This document shows positions 37,071-49,790 of a DNA stretch of 64,000 nucleotides, in pieces. This DNA is from Flabesymbios commensalis (taxonomy: Eukaryota; Annelida; Polychaeta; Terebellida; Flabelligeridae): NCBI GenBank assembly GCA_964017125.1, contig OZ024905.1, positions 39,189,479 to 39,253,478 on the forward strand. The letters are read 5' to 3'. Positions within the stretch are counted from its first letter, which is position 1. Each line of letters starts with the position of its first letter. The translations under genes and the position numbers were made by a program. A model generated the notes under the pieces. The model searched no databases and was not told the origin of the DNA. It saw only the letters and a program-made list of their open reading frames with translations.

Positions 37071-37204
37071 GCAAATGTTTTACGCGCAGAAATTCTGAAG
37101 CAGGTGTATGGACAAATAAAATAAAAACATGCATTGTGGAGATTCTTGATGTTTACGACCGCTATATTATAAATGTGATATAATATAATGTTATAGATCG
37201 TCCC

Positions 37205-37260
37205 TCAGCAAGCAAAGTGTCAAATGTCGCACTCAAATAAGTGTCACTTACTGGCAATGA
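37205..37260. repeat. Foldback element, family F, decayed
   Basis: AGCAAGCAAAGTGTCAAATG and a central CACTCAAATAAGTG recall family F. The right arm is degraded. Confidence 0.4.
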
Positions 37261-37553
37261 GTGGTATACTAGTATGCTGCGTCGACTGAAGCACGGAGTG
37301 GTATTATGTTTACGTCCAGTAAGAAATCAGAAAGTGGACACATTTTTTTACGTTTATACGTGTAAATCTGGGCATGGAGTCGATAACTCACTTAGTTTAT
37401 CACTTATCTATTTATTATGTGATTAGAGCAAGGAAAATAGAATCAGATTGGTTATATTTTTCTTGATTAGAGGCATGGCAACATGTAATGTTGTGATAGT
37501 TGTATCCTCAGAATGTGTTACCTGTAAGGGCAGATATAGATTTCAGATATCCA

Positions 37554-37661
37554 CCCAGCAAACAAGAAAATTTGAGCCAATTCTGATTTATTGTTGGTCC
37601 ACCGTCTGCGACACTGGCTCAGCATTAAATCAGAATTGGCTCAAAATCTCTTGTTTGCTGG
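37554..37661. repeat. Foldback element, family A, well preserved with its own arm sequence
   Basis: Ends CCCAGCAAACAAGA and TCTTGTTTGCTGG. The inner arms TTGAGCCAATTCTGATTTA and TAAATCAGAATTGGCTCAA pair completely but differ from the arms of other copies. Confidence 0.85.
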
Positions 37662-38860
37662 TCTCGTGTGTGTGTGCATGGGGGGAGGGTGGCGGTGATG
37701 GTATCTGGTGATAGCCCCGGGACATGTTATCAGAAATGTCACCGTGGTGAGCTGTCAAAATAACAAAAGAGACCCCCACCAATCTTTACTTTGGAAAAAA
37801 ATATTTATCTGTGACAACCGTGTGAGATTTGTTTTTTTGTGTGATTTTGTGTTTGTAGCAAGATGGTGTAATACTGGGACAGGGGCCCTTTGGCGCCGGT
37901 CTTACTGTCTTATAAGCCAAGGTGATAGGCCTACGTGAGAAAGATTATTACGAGATCACCATAGTTCTTTCAATTAATGTTTTAATGTAACTACATTATT
38001 AAAATAATTAAAAAATTGGTCATTCAGCATGTCAAGTTCACGATATACTACTTTATTGCAGTAGGCCATACAATGTGCACTTCGCCTAAAATGAGAATTG
38101 CCATTTAATATATGGTATGACAATAAAATTGCGGTGCAATCATTTGATCTCAAATAAAACAACGTGCGAAAATGTTCGAAAAATAATTATTTCTTGAAGG
38201 CGATCTTTCCTATTTTCTATTTTTTTGTATTGAGTGCAATCGAATAAATAATGACCGTGAAGAGAGATTTGACCTTGTGATCAGTGTGTGTTTGACCTTG
38301 GTGAATGTGTCTGTTGCATCATGGGATCAGGGTGTCAAACCACCAGGTATTCAGCTTGAGCAGCTCTTCTCACAAATCCCCACTTGCCAGCAACAACTCT
38401 ACAACCACTTGTCTGCTCATAAAGCCACGGTGTAATGTGATCCCGCTAAATCTGAGCGATCTCACACGGGCGCCAAACTGCTACTACACGCCCCTACACA
38501 CTTAATGAAAGCCCTGTGGCTTTGGAATACATTGATTGACTAATTCCAGTAAATCTGTGGTTCTATAGACGGTTAAAATATAATTAAAAATGTAGATGAT
38601 TAAATAAAATGGTGGTTAAGTTTGAAAAACGTTCTAGTTATAATATTCCACATGACACTGGAGATGAAGGGTGGTTTAGAATAACTGACAAACATTGTGA
38701 GTGGTGGGAGAGGTAACAGTAGACATTACCACACAAATAGGACGGGCTAACGGTTTGTGTGCCCCACATGTACCCGGCATAGTGTCACATCAAACTAACC
38801 TATACCATTTTAAGTCAATACAATGCAGCAGAAATTGTCACTGTTGTATGGAATCTGCCT

Positions 38861-39106
38861 TTAATCCTTTTCCTGTCAAGTTATCTTATTTTAATTTTCA
38901 CCCACTTGAAGTTGTGTCTCGCTACCGCGACCCACAACTTCAAGTGGGTGAAAATTACTCATATTTTGTTTAAATTTAAGCCTAAACATTTGCAAATCTT
39001 GATGTTCAAACACACAATTCATTCCCAATAACAGTGATTTGATTACCTAGGGGATCTAATATGGATTTAAAACGACTTTAGTCGCGACTAACTGTGAAAG
39101 TGTTAA
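38861..39106 (+). repeat. piggyBac-like MITE, B subfamily 2
   Basis: TTAA flanks, the shared inner hairpin, and a right half (AAACATTTGCAAATCTTGAT and on) that matches the partial copy at the window start. Confidence 0.68.
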
Positions 39107-39317
39107 TGCATTTCATGGAATATTTTAAAAATAATAAAAAAAATGAAGGATTCACAGAGTTATAAACGTCATTGACTTGATTTCAATTTGGTCAATTTTG
39201 TTAATTTGTTCTTATTCAAATATCGTATATTTACGAGCATAGATGTGTAATAACATCCAAAGTTACCGTGTTTAGACATAACAGGGCGGTACAGACTTGG
39301 CAACAAGGCCCCTGTCG

Positions 39318-39380
39318 CCTGACTTTCTTCACGAACGCTGCCTGTATTACCTGACTTTCTTCACGAACGCTGCCTGTATG
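39318..39380 (+). repeat. 32-bp tandem duplication
   Basis: CCTGACTTTCTTCACGAACG occurs twice, 32 bases apart, almost unchanged. Confidence 0.9.
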
Positions 39381-39422
39381 AGATCGATACTCGGTATTAA
39401 TCAGATTGTGATGGCAACCAGA

Positions 39423-39500
39423 TGTTTACCCAATGTTGTATTAATGTTGGCCCGGCGTCTGCGACGACGGGCCAACATTAATACAACATTGGGTGAACGT
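39423..39500. repeat. Foldback element, family A, well preserved
   Basis: CCCAATGTTGTATTAATGTT pairs with AACATTAATACAACATTGGG around GGCGTCTGCGACGACGGGCC. Confidence 0.8.
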
Positions 39501-39649
39501 GTGGAGTCAGCTGGGCGTGTCTTTTGATCCAGACCTCTGATTCGTGGACACAGGCACTGTGTGTGGCGGTAGCACCCAGCCCACCACACAACAAACGTTA
39601 TAATTAGCTCAGTATACGAGCATCAACAAGTGATTATATCATTATATGC

Positions 39650-39735
39650 TCCAGAATATAGCGTGAAGAGTAGGGAATTGTAAAGACGTCGGACTTCTAT
39701 CAGTCCGAAGTTCAAATCGGACTGCAGCACGCGAA
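39650..39735 (+). repeat. tRNA-like fragment, possible SINE head
   Basis: The segment GACGTCGGACTTCTATCAGT followed by CCGAAGTTCAAATCGGACTG resembles the anticodon and T arms of a tRNA with a degraded B box (AGTTCAAATCG at 39709-39719). The acceptor stem is not preserved. Confidence 0.35.
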
Positions 39736-40338
39736 ATAGATAAATACGTAGATTTTGAATTTTTCGTTTAGTTATTTGTGCATGTCGAGACTCGTTCGCC
39801 TTTTCCATGGATATGCACGACTTATACAATACTTGTATCTATAGAATAAATAATTCATTCATAATGAAAAAAATCATTTATTATCAATAGTTGATTTTTT
39901 TTTTTTGGTGTACAAAGGATAAAAAACAAAACTATTCAAATTGAATAGAATATGATAATGATTATACTCAAATTGAAATGAGCATAGTTATAATTTCAGT
40001 TGAAAACCCGATGGTCAATGGAATATTTCAAGCGTCTTGTTTATAAACACAAGTAAAAACTATAATATGAGCGAAAGGACACTTCACAAGAGAGACTGTG
40101 TCTGCTGCCAGGCTGTAACAATACAATATCTAATGCCGCGATACACGCCTGTCAGTCAACTCTATCTCACTGGAAACAATTTTCAATTTAAAAACGGTGG
40201 CGGCGAACATTCCGGTGGCTGACTGCCTCTATTTTAACGCTGGCCTAACGTAGGGCCAGTGCTGGCCCAGCATCACAGAAGTTGGCCCAGACTTTGGGAA
40301 AATATATCGGTGAAAACTGCGTAATTCTTTTCCACTAA

Positions 40339-40437
40339 ATACGAGACGTTGAACCAACGTTGGCTTAATGTTAGAACAGCGTCTGTAACGCCGCCACAGC
40401 ATTAAATCAACATTGGGTCAACGTGTGGTGCTTGTTG
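40339..40437. repeat. Foldback element, family A
   Basis: AATACGAGACGTTGAACCAA and GCATTAAATCAACATTGGGT. Another weak copy lies just upstream at about 40232-40300. Confidence 0.6.
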
Positions 40438-41903
40438 GTTTTCACACTGAGATTTGACGTGGCTGTCAAGTCTGTAGGTTTCTTTCTCAGACAGGCGGCC
40501 CTTCCTCTGCTCTCAGAGTCTTAATTACTTCATTATATCAGGCAATGTTTCTTTCACCAGAGAGTGCCAGATGGAAAGGTACCAGAGAGAAGGGGAAATA
40601 TGAAGTAAACGAGACTGAAGGCTGACGAAGTAAATCATCACATTGGCTGCACACGAAAACGCCATTTTCTCTCGGGTTTTTTCCGAGTTAGATATTTGTA
40701 AACGAAATATACTCTAATTACGAAACAGTTCAAGAATATATTTTTAATTTTATAGATCTCCAGAAGCTTCGCTGGCATATTTAGTTCAATAAATGTGAAA
40801 TTGAGAAAATGATAATTATACTTGCTCCTAATTCCACTAAATTATTTGTCATTTTTTGTGATAACCCGTCGTTTTACTACTAATGCATGCACAATTTTAT
40901 CCAGAACATGTGTAACTATCATGATAATTACACACCCTTTCAATTGTAGGGGGACGATTTATATTGGGCCGTGGCAATCAGACCGTCGCACTACAGGGGG
41001 TAGAGGTAGGAGGGGGGCGGGGCTGACAGGGTCCTGCTCGCTTCCAGGCAGCATTCGGATGTCGCCATCCAGAAAATTATGCAGATCTGGAGCGAGTGTG
41101 AATTTTCTGGCCAGTTAGGTGGTTACAGAGGCACAGCTGCGGCAAATCAATCTGTGACTGAGAGCTAATCATTTCTGTGACAACCCCCTTCCCCCCCCCC
41201 CACCTCCAGCATTCAGCCAGGTTTAGACGGAGGGCACCAGCTCTCTTTTCTTGACTCTGACACCGTCTTTTCACTCGCCATTCCTGGTTTTCATTGCACA
41301 CATTCTCTGCCACTTAGCCAGGTTTTTGGCATCACGACAAGCAAAAACGTCGCCCCAGCATTGTCCCAATGTTGCTTCAGTGTTTCAGATGCTGGCTCAT
41401 CATTTATACAGCGCTCGGCCATCGTTAATTGTGAACTTGCAAACAGTGTGGCATTCATAGTAATGTATCATTGTTGAAAAATGAGCCAGAGGAAAAGATT
41501 ATGGTAATATATTTTTTATAAAATGCGTCCCCCCCACATTACGTTCCCCAGTTTGTGAGTTTGTTACATCGTAAGTCTACATAGCGTCATTTCTACTTCA
41601 CTGAATCTATCGAATAATAAACTAACAAGTGAACGGTTCTGATTGGTGTGTAACTGTAGGCCTATCATTGTAGTCGTCAATATATTCGCCATCAGGACCC
41701 CAAGGGTTAATGTTGACCATGTAAGTATTTACGGGAGGATTTCTGGCTTTCAGTGTGTAGTAGGTGCTCAAATGGCTGTATGGTGACGGGTTGTGTGGTT
41801 GTACACAGTGCTACAAAATGTAGAAGAAGTAGGACAAATATTTGGTGAGGTGACTTGACAGGCTGCTCCCCCGATCTCCACCCCTCCTACTGGCACATCC
41901 CCG

Positions 41904-42005
41904 ACAACACGATACATTGAAACAATGCTGACTTAATGCTGGGCCAGCGGCGCAGCGTCGCAGACGATGGACCAGCATTAGGCCAGTATTTGCTCGTGTT
42001 TGCTG
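41904..42005. repeat. Foldback element, family A
   Basis: ACAACACGATACATTGAAAC left end, a duplicated core GCGGCGCAGCGTCGCAGACG, and right end CTCGTGTTTGCTGAG. Confidence 0.68.
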
Positions 42006-42247
42006 AGATCAAGTGAAATCTCATGTCTGAACCCTCTGGACGCTAGGGATCGCCTTCCTATAGCTCCCGTGGAGTGGTCACAAATATCTACAATCTCACA
42101 CAATCAGCGTGATATATTATGCCACCCCAACGTGCCATACCATACTCTAGCTCGGTGATGGCTCGAACACGAGCCGCTTGCTCGGGCCCACGAGCTTGGC
42201 GAGTCACCTCTCTCAGTATGGCTTCCTTCCTGTGCCGGCTCGTCGCT

Positions 42248-42363
42248 GGGCCCGTATTCTCGTACAAGTTACGATATATCGTAGGCTTCTGATTGGCCGA
42301 GATGGCCATCTCGACCAATCAGAAGCCTACGATATATCGTAACTTGTACCAGAATACGAGCCC
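42248..42363. repeat. Foldback element, family D
   Basis: Near-perfect 116-bp palindrome with CCGTATTCTCGTACAAGTTA arms and the GAGATGGCCATCTC centre. Confidence 0.85.
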
Positions 42364-42605
42364 TGACTCTCATCCTTGCAGCGCTTCTGGTTGTGTCGTC
42401 GCCAGATTTGCTGTTTGCAGAAGACAGCGTTCTGGCTGATTCCACGTAGAGATTGTCATTTAGCGCTGAGGCTGAGCAGGAAGCTCCAATGTCTGATCTC
42501 TCCCCAGTGAGAGAGGGAGCATTGATTTGTCTTATTTGTTTTGTTTTCCAGTCGAGCCCCGCTGGCTGTGCTAAAACCACTCGGCCGTTCAGCGAGTGTA
42601 ACCCA

Positions 42606-42690
42606 GTGAACAAGAGATATTGAACCAGCGCTGGGCTGATGCTGGGCCATCATCTCAAACGATGAACCCAACATTTGGACAAAGTGCCGT
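42606..42690. repeat. Foldback element, family A, decayed
   Basis: TGAACCAGCGCTGGGCTGAT, then TCATCTCAAACGATGAACCC. Confidence 0.5.
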
Positions 42691-42898
42691 GCTTCCTGAG
42701 AATGTAACACCAAACAAAAGTATCGACATCTTTATTTCACAAAATATAAGAATTGCGCGAGCAATTTTAATATTTTGTGAATATTGCTCACATTTTTTAT
42801 CAGCCTGCAATCAATTGATTTTTTCGACACAAACGGTCAATTTTTAAGTAGTAATGTGGTATTGGTGATGTTAATATGTGCAGAGTTACCGTGTTTAG

Positions 42899-42944
42899 AC
42901 ACAGCCAGGCTGACCACGTGCACGTGGTAGCCCCTGGCTATGTG
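42899..42944. repeat. Inverted repeat centred on CACGTG
   Basis: ACACAGCCAGGCTGACCACGTG faces CACGTGGTAGCCCCTGGCTATGTG. The centre is at 42920/42921. A related half, GTTACCGTGTTTAGACA, occurs at 39263. Confidence 0.6.
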
Positions 42945-44160
42945 CCCACATTCTTAACTCCTTCATCCACCACACAAAACCCTCTGGTTTCACGTTCAAA
43001 AACGACAATAATAATATTTGGAAGAAATAGTAAAAAAAACAAGTGTAGTCGACTACATGCGCTGTGTAGGCAATTATGAACGTTGTTTTCAATATAAGTG
43101 GACAAATAAAAGTCCGACTTGCTACTTGTTTATATCTTTTGCACAGAAGTAAATCTCTCTGGAAGGCAAAGTGTGGATTTTACAAACAAGAAGATGGCTC
43201 TAGTGAGTGTTTGTTTCACTAAAAGCCGTTTTGGGGGCAGTTTATCTGCGGATTTTGAAGTACTGCCCCCCCCCCCTTGGCCCTCCTCTGGTCGATTCTA
43301 CATTTCTGCTTCGCGTAAGCTAATATTTAGTGGAGATCTAATCCTAAATATTGTGAAAATCACAAGTTATTGATTATATAGGCGGTTCCCTTTGATTGCA
43401 TGTACCATCAAAATTATTTTAAATCGAGTAAGAAGATTCATTCAACCCTATCAATCAGTAGTTAATAGACAAAGGTGGGCCATCCTGCTTTGAGGAAATG
43501 TCCTTATTTGGACAGAGGCTGACTATCTTGGGCTTCAAAAGGATTATGTGTGAATTCATTCAGATTGATTTTATTGTTGAATATAGGCTAAGTAGATAAT
43601 ATATCCAGCGCTGTATAGTAAATGTGAGTTTAATTACACCACTAAACTTGAATATGACCCATAAAACTCAAACGGTTATCTCTCATTAAATTAATATGGC
43701 TGATCATTTTGTCAAACATTGGGCATTTACTGGTCAACAGCTCAGCAGAATGGACGTAAACAATGAAGTGTGACTGCGCTCTTCACAAGTCTAAAGTGCA
43801 TGGCCAAATATAGTACATGCTACATTAAGCTCATTATATACTATACCAGTGTATATTTTCTACAACACGCCCAGAATATATTTAATGCATTTATAATCTA
43901 TTAGAATAAATATTTTTTGCGTTCCCGTTTCATTATCACAAGTGAATATTTTTATAAATAAGATAAATTAAATTCACTTGAAGTGGAAGTTGATGAGACA
44001 TTTCGCAGCACTATGTGAATAGAATTTAAAATAAAATCCCTGGTAATTTTAGAATAATTCAAATTGCAAAGTTGTATTAAACGAAATACCTAACCATTTC
44101 GCGGACTAAATAATATGAAATCTCTGCTATGCAACATTCTTAAATATAGGGACGTACAAT

Positions 44161-44268
44161 CCAGTAAACACAAAACATTTGTATAACATTTGTACAAGGG
44201 CGGCCCGACGTCTTCGACGATGGTCCAACGTTGTACAAATATTATACAAATGTTTTGTGTTTACTGGG
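44161..44268. repeat. Foldback element, family A, well preserved with its own arm sequence
   Basis: CCAGTAAACACAAAACATTT pairs with AAATGTTTTGTGTTTACTGG. The inner GTATAACATTTGTACAA pairs with TTGTACAAATATTATAC. Confidence 0.85.
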
Positions 44269-44634
44269 AATACAGCGTGTGTTTGATCACCCTCTGTTAT
44301 TGTCTGTGAAGACACACTTTAAACCCCGAAGGACCGCATTAACACACGAAACATAATAATATACGTGGCGTCAACACCTATTTTGTTGAATATAAATTAC
44401 GTCTAAATATGCTATTATTTGTCCCCACCAGTAACCCCATAAGGGTACGTTTTTAACCAGTCGCCACATAAGAATGCTAATAGATTTGGTGCAGCCACAA
44501 GGCAGACATATGATTGGCAGTATCAAAGGATGCCGCCTCTCCTCTCCCCTCACTGTTAGAGTGGTATGTCACAGGGTAGTCAACAAAATCTCTGGTACCA
44601 CCTCAAAACACGTAGGCCTATACACCAGACATAA

Positions 44635-44705
44635 CACATTGCCCAGATGCTGGTTTAATGTTGGGCCAGCGTCTCCATTAAACCACCCCATGATCAACAT
44701 ATTAT
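44635..44705. repeat. Foldback element, family A, shortened
   Basis: AGATGCTGGTTTAATGTTGG, then CGTCTCCATTAAACCACCCC. Confidence 0.5.
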
Positions 44706-45587
44706 ATTTGCTTGGCGTCTTGACATGTAGCCATTCCTGTAATCTATAGGCAATAGGTCTCTAAGTCACACATTTCAGAGTATTTTATTTCACATAATTT
44801 TCGTCGAAATGAAATATTCGATCGCAGCACTTTGTAATAATTGATTGCAATGTCTTCAAAATGTATCGGCTTAGACTGCAATGTATGTCATTACAACGAA
44901 TACAACTGCTACTAATAATAATTAAACTTTAATTATTAGTCATTAGTAGTATAGCTATATAGAAATTAAAGATTTTGAGATGTTTGAAGATTAATGATAT
45001 AAGTGGTTGTCATTGATGTAGATTTGGGCTGGGTCTACACAGTTTGAGATCCTGTTAATGGTAGACGCCCTATTGTGGTTGGCATAACAATGCATGACGT
45101 ACCAGGGGGGTGTCGTGCATGTGAACAGAATGACAGCTAAGATAGATCTGGGTGGTGGCTCTCTAAGAATCTATATTCTAATATAACTCATTTCCTATTG
45201 TACATTAGCAAACTAACTTACTGTGGTGATATGGGACGGAATTTATACATTTGATAGTAAAAGTCATCAATTGGTAAATGTGGACCGAAGAGCTTCCTGA
45301 AATGTACCAGTGATAGTATCTTATATAAAAGTAGTTACGGTAGAGGCAGAACAAAATAAAAAACAAAGCTATACAAACTTAACTAATTTGAAAGCTTTTT
45401 TGCAATGTATTGATTAATCTTATGCTTCGCGTTGTAAGCCATTCACTCACCATACAAGTGCCCGCGACGCATACAAGTTAATTCTATAATCTTAAAAATA
45501 TATATATTGATCCATATACGTATTAAACATGTGGGTTTAGTTCAAAATAAAGAAAAAAAATAGCAGCAGGTCTATAATATCTTTAAG

Positions 45588-45839
45588 TTAAACCTTTCAA
45601 GCCTGAATTTACCTTGGTCATCTTCATCCACCACAAGCCGCGAATTGCTGTCGCAATTCTCGACTTGTAGTGGATGAAAATGATTTGATGTGGTCTAAAA
45701 ATTAAAGAAAATTACCATGTATTGGTTAACGAGTTGCATGGAAATTTTCGTTCTGAAACCCCTAGTTGTAGGAAAATGGAGTGTGTTTTCAGGGATGTAA
45801 AATGATGCTTTAATGCATCGTGAGGACTTAAAGGGTTAA
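45588..45839 (+). repeat. TTAA-type MITE, family H
   Basis: TTAA at both ends. It begins ACCTTTCAAGCCTGAATTTA and ends GAGGACTTAAAGGG. An inner hairpin around CGCGAATTGCTGTCGCAATT is absent from the copy at 2466. Confidence 0.75.
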
Positions 45840-46123
45840 GAAGTATTATTTTCTATTCATCTGAATTGTTTGCAATTGCGCCAGCAATACCAACTTCATT
45901 TGAATAAAAAAAAGTGAGTAATACAGCGATAAAAGAGTTGACAAACACGCTGATATTCATTGTCCACACTATGAAATCTGATCCACTGTCTGACGGACTG
46001 TTCACATTGAATAATAATATGTCTGTTTTAACACAAGTCACGGCGACGGTAAAGCCACAGTTTACACTAGAGACTGGTAGGTGGATCCTTAATCTGGTGT
46101 CCCCTGTAGAAGCGGAAAGCCCA

Positions 46124-46198
46124 CCCCCGCCACTCTCACCCCTAAAGCCCACCCCGCCAATCCCACCCTTAAGGCCCACCCCCGCCACTCTCGTCCCT
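46124..46198 (+). repeat. Tandem repeat, C-rich, about 30-bp unit
   Basis: Three units of CCCACCCCCGCCACTCTC type. A proline-rich open frame here is a by-product. Confidence 0.75.
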
Positions 46199-46786
46199 CT
46201 GTACAAAATAAAACGTAGAGGGCGTACTAAAGTCATCTGCTCTCTTAACTTATCCTTTTTTTAGATCTTTCTCATTTCTAATTTTATCAGTCAGTTTTTT
46301 TCACGTTTTGTATGAAATTTTACTACTAGACTCTTGCATTGTGATGAACCCTATTACTAAGATACAATAAAACCTTGTTGTTCAAACCTTTATAATGAAG
46401 TTTGGTCTTGCGGTTATTGTTCTGTGTGTCAGTGAGTGTGACTTCTCGTTGTTGAAGATTATGTATGCCTTTAATTTAACATACAGCTCACGAAATGTAA
46501 ATCAGTTAAATGCTACACAAACAACGCCATTTGACTTATCTCCGAATAAGCAAATTATTCTAACCTGTTGTCACTATACTGACTCGTCTTGTGTTCACAG
46601 ATGTATGCAATAGATCAATTTAACCACACATGATACCAGATTGATCCTTATAGAGTATTCTGTAAGGCACACGATGTATTTATAAGTGTTTAAGGAGTAC
46701 AGACCATGTCCGTGTGCTGGTGGTAGTGGTGGAGGCTTTACATTCACAAGCACAGATGGCTGTCTATACCTCTCTAAATCCTGCTA

Positions 46787-46853
46787 CCCAGCAAACACGA
46801 AACGCTGGCCCAACATTAAAACGACATCAGGACAGTGTGTCGTGTTTGACGGG
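46787..46853. repeat. Foldback element, family A, deleted
   Basis: Ends CCCAGCAAACACGAAACGC and TGTCGTGTTTGACGGG with most of the core lost. Confidence 0.6.
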
Positions 46854-47544
46854 ATATATCAATGCTTTGTCAAAGCACAAGGCACTGTCTCCATTTTCAT
46901 TCAGTTAGAGATAGCAAATGTCACTGAAATCTAGTATGCAATTGAAATTGCAATCAAAGAATATTTGAAAATATATTTTTTGTAAAATTATAATTCATTG
47001 TAAAAACTTGAAATAGTGCAATTCAGCGATACACTCGCAGAGATTTATATATACAGTGTAAATTGGGAAAATATTTAATAAACTATACAAATATTGTATT
47101 TATTGTATTTTTGGTATTGCTTACGGGAAAGGGCTGCAGTTACGGAATCATCTTTGTTTGAGTATGAGTACATACTTTTGTCTGGTGTACCGTATGCAGA
47201 TTCCAGTATTTTCTTTCTTTTGTGTTTGTAAACCTATCTATAAGATCACACTACTAATAGCCTTTTTCACGTACCTACCCTTTCAATACATACCCTTTCA
47301 ATGCATTTATCAAGATAAAATTATCATTGGTTCTATGAGTGTCATTTTTATTCCTTATTCCAATTATTTCTATTACTCTTTAAAATATCCTAGAGGGAAA
47401 TTTACATTTATTAAATATTCTAAAAATATTGCAATGGGCTCGCCAGCTCAAAGGCACCGCTTTCGTGAATGGTGAACGCGCGTTGTTAAACTAACAATAA
47501 GATTTAGAGAAGATTACCTAATACTCGGGTAAATATCACACAAG

Positions 47545-47605
47545 GCAGCCACCCAACGATGTTTTAATGTTGGCCCACCGTCGCAAAGGTGGTTGACAGA
47601 GGCGG
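47545..47605. repeat. Foldback element, family A, half copy
   Basis: GGCAGCCACCCAACGATGTT, then AATGTTGGCCCACCGTCGCA. The right arm is absent. Confidence 0.42.
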
Positions 47606-47609
47606 TAAG

Positions 47610-47835
47610 TAAGTTGATCCGGCAGGTAGCACGGCGTGATCCGGTGGGCAGCACGGCTAAATCTCAAATATCCGCAAACTTCACGCCTGCCCTCTGTACC
47701 GCGATGACGTCATCGACAGAGACACATAGCACCAAGGTGAACAGACTTAATTAACTTCCGCCGGCCGTGCGGCTGCGCTAATTATAAATGCACGCGTTCT
47801 GGAGTGGCGTTCAAGATATTTAGTGTATTTATAAT
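47610..47835. promoter_or_regulatory. Candidate regulatory block with CRE palindrome
   Basis: A GC-richer unique stretch with CGATGACGTCATCG (47702-47715), a perfect 14-bp palindrome containing the CREB/ATF site TGACGTCA, followed by TTAATTAACTTCCG and GCTAATTATAAATGCA. Confidence 0.28.
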
Positions 47836-48314
47836 GGCGTTAATTTAAATCTGTGATTTCTGAAGCTTTGTGCATGCAGATTCTATTAAGAGTTAAATTG
47901 CCATATGTTAATCAATGGGTAAATATAAGATATTTTCCAATTGCTTGAAAAATAAGACAATTTATATTATTTTATTCTATGGTTTAAAAGATAAATATAA
48001 AATTGATAATCTTTTGTTAGTGTATTTATATTGCTAAATAATTATCAATTCTATGACGCTATGGTATGAGTACAGTGTTGACGGCAGATGAGATATATAG
48101 TGATTAACAGATGAAAACATCTAAGCCACGGATAATCTCAAATAAACGACACAAAGACATAAACCTAAAGCAGCACAAAACGGGGATAATAATACGAGTG
48201 TGTGTATAATTATGTGATGAGATCCCGATTAGAGTATATTATGGACAATAACTGGAAAACTATAATCAGATCTATTAATGGTAGCTTAGAACTGTCTAAA
48301 ACATCACTGGCAAT

Positions 48315-48385
48315 AATATTTTTCATTGTGAATCAGATCTGTATTGCCACTGGCAATACAGATCTGATTCACAATGAAAAATATT
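48315..48385. repeat. Perfect inverted repeat, 34-bp arms
   Basis: The arms 48315-48348 and 48352-48385 match at every base with a 3-base loop (ACT). The sequence is unrelated to the other foldback families. Confidence 0.9.
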
Positions 48386-49002
48386 AAACGGATCGTCTGC
48401 ACATCATTATCAACAAACAAACTGCTTAAAATCGATACCTTTGAAAAATATACAAAATTTCCAATATAATGATATTTAATGAAGTATAGTCAGTTGTGAG
48501 AATCGCACACTTTTTATTTTTCGGTTTCACAACACTGAGAATATATTGGTCTGTATCAGTTAATATTGGATATTAAATCCCTTCTTGATGCCCCCGCCAC
48601 CATGACAATGAGTCAAGAGAGCATTTTAATAACCAATTGAATTTTTCAAAAAAATCCGCATCGAAAAAGGTCAAACGCTATTGCACGAAATGAGATATAT
48701 ACTCACGATAATGTGGTGTCAAACGGACAAATCCACAGAAAAAAATAGCCCTATGACTAAGCCGACCAAAACTGTCATTATAATTTATTTTGCTTCACAT
48801 TTTCACTGCTCGTCCCTATCGTGTTATTGCATATTATCAGTCAATATAAATCATTCAGCATAAACAACACAAAAACAAACAATCCACGACCATATTGCAC
48901 AAAGTAATAATGAAAAATAAAATATTTCATCCACATGAACGACTAAGGACAAGGGTCATATTTATTATAGGGCTTAAAGTGTCGGTCGGTGACCAGAGTG
49001 GT

Positions 49003-49111
49003 CCCGGCAAACAGGAAACTTTGAACCAATGTTGGTTTGATGCTGGGCCACCGTCTGCGACGCTGGCCCAACATGAAACCAACATTGGTTAAACATGTCG
49101 TGTCTGCTGGG
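49003..49111. repeat. Foldback element, family A, complete
   Basis: CCCGGCAAACAGGAAAC end, core CACCGTCTGCGACGCTGG, GTCGTGTCTGCTGGG end. The arms AACCAATGTTGGTTTGATGC and CATGAAACCAACATTGGTT pair. Confidence 0.78.
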
Positions 49112-49185
49112 GGAGGTTGAGTTACGTGGTCGGTTTATTACGGGATTTCTGATTATTGATACCTGGCTCCCAGGCTGATACAAAC

Positions 49186-49255
49186 CATTGGACAAACGTT
49201 GTATTAATGTCGAGCCTACGTCTGTGAAGTTGGACCAGCATTGGGGTAATGTTGC
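49186..49255. repeat. Foldback element, family A, decayed
   Basis: GGACAAACGTTGTATTAATG and TGGACCAGCATTGGGGTAAT. Confidence 0.45.
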
Positions 49256-49407
49256 ATGCAATCGCTGCTCCGTGGGGGATAATATGGTGGATTGTGGTGT
49301 CCAGGAAGTGGTGCTGACAGCAACAAGTTTCTGTGAGAACTCATCTGAATGCCATATTAACATGTGTAAGGGGCGTGGTGGTGGGGGGGGGGGGGATGAG
49401 GATGACA

Positions 49408-49495
49408 ACGTAACGCAGGCAACGTTACCCTGGATACGTCACTCATACAACGTTACCCTGGAAACGTCACTCATGGACTTTTACCCTGGAAAGGC
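49408..49495 (+). repeat. Tandem repeat, about 30-bp unit, three copies
   Basis: CAACGTTACCCTGGAAACGT followed by CACTCAT, repeated with small differences. Confidence 0.85.
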
Positions 49496-49702
49496 ACACA
49501 GAAGTATTAGACTGATTTGGTGATGTCACCTGCGCTTTTATAAATATCCCTAAATTAAAAAATTAAATTCGAAAAAAATTGATCATTTTCAGTTCTAGTT
49601 GAAATTATTTTATGTGAAGTGTTACACATTACCGAGTTTGATAGGTAATGTTGACATCACTATATATAGTGGGTTAATATTCCTGTGTGTTATACGTTCA
49701 AG

Positions 49703-49790
49703 CGAAACACACGTTCACCCAATGCTGGTTTAATGCTGACCAATCGTCGCGGCATTAAAGCAGCATTGGATCAATGTTTCGTGTTTACTG
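49703..49790. repeat. Foldback element, family A, core deleted
   Basis: GTTCACCCAATGCTGGTTTA and TTAAAGCAGCATTGGATCAA, ending GTTTCGTGTTTACTG. Confidence 0.65.

Noticed and set aside
45853-46264. Open frames of over 110 codons on both strands
   Set aside because: Most of the length is a C-rich tandem repeat giving proline or glycine runs. No splice or domain evidence.
47158-47475. 105-codon plus-strand frame rich in aromatic and hydrophobic residues
   Set aside because: Composition reflects T-rich sequence. No family recognised and no supporting splice sites.
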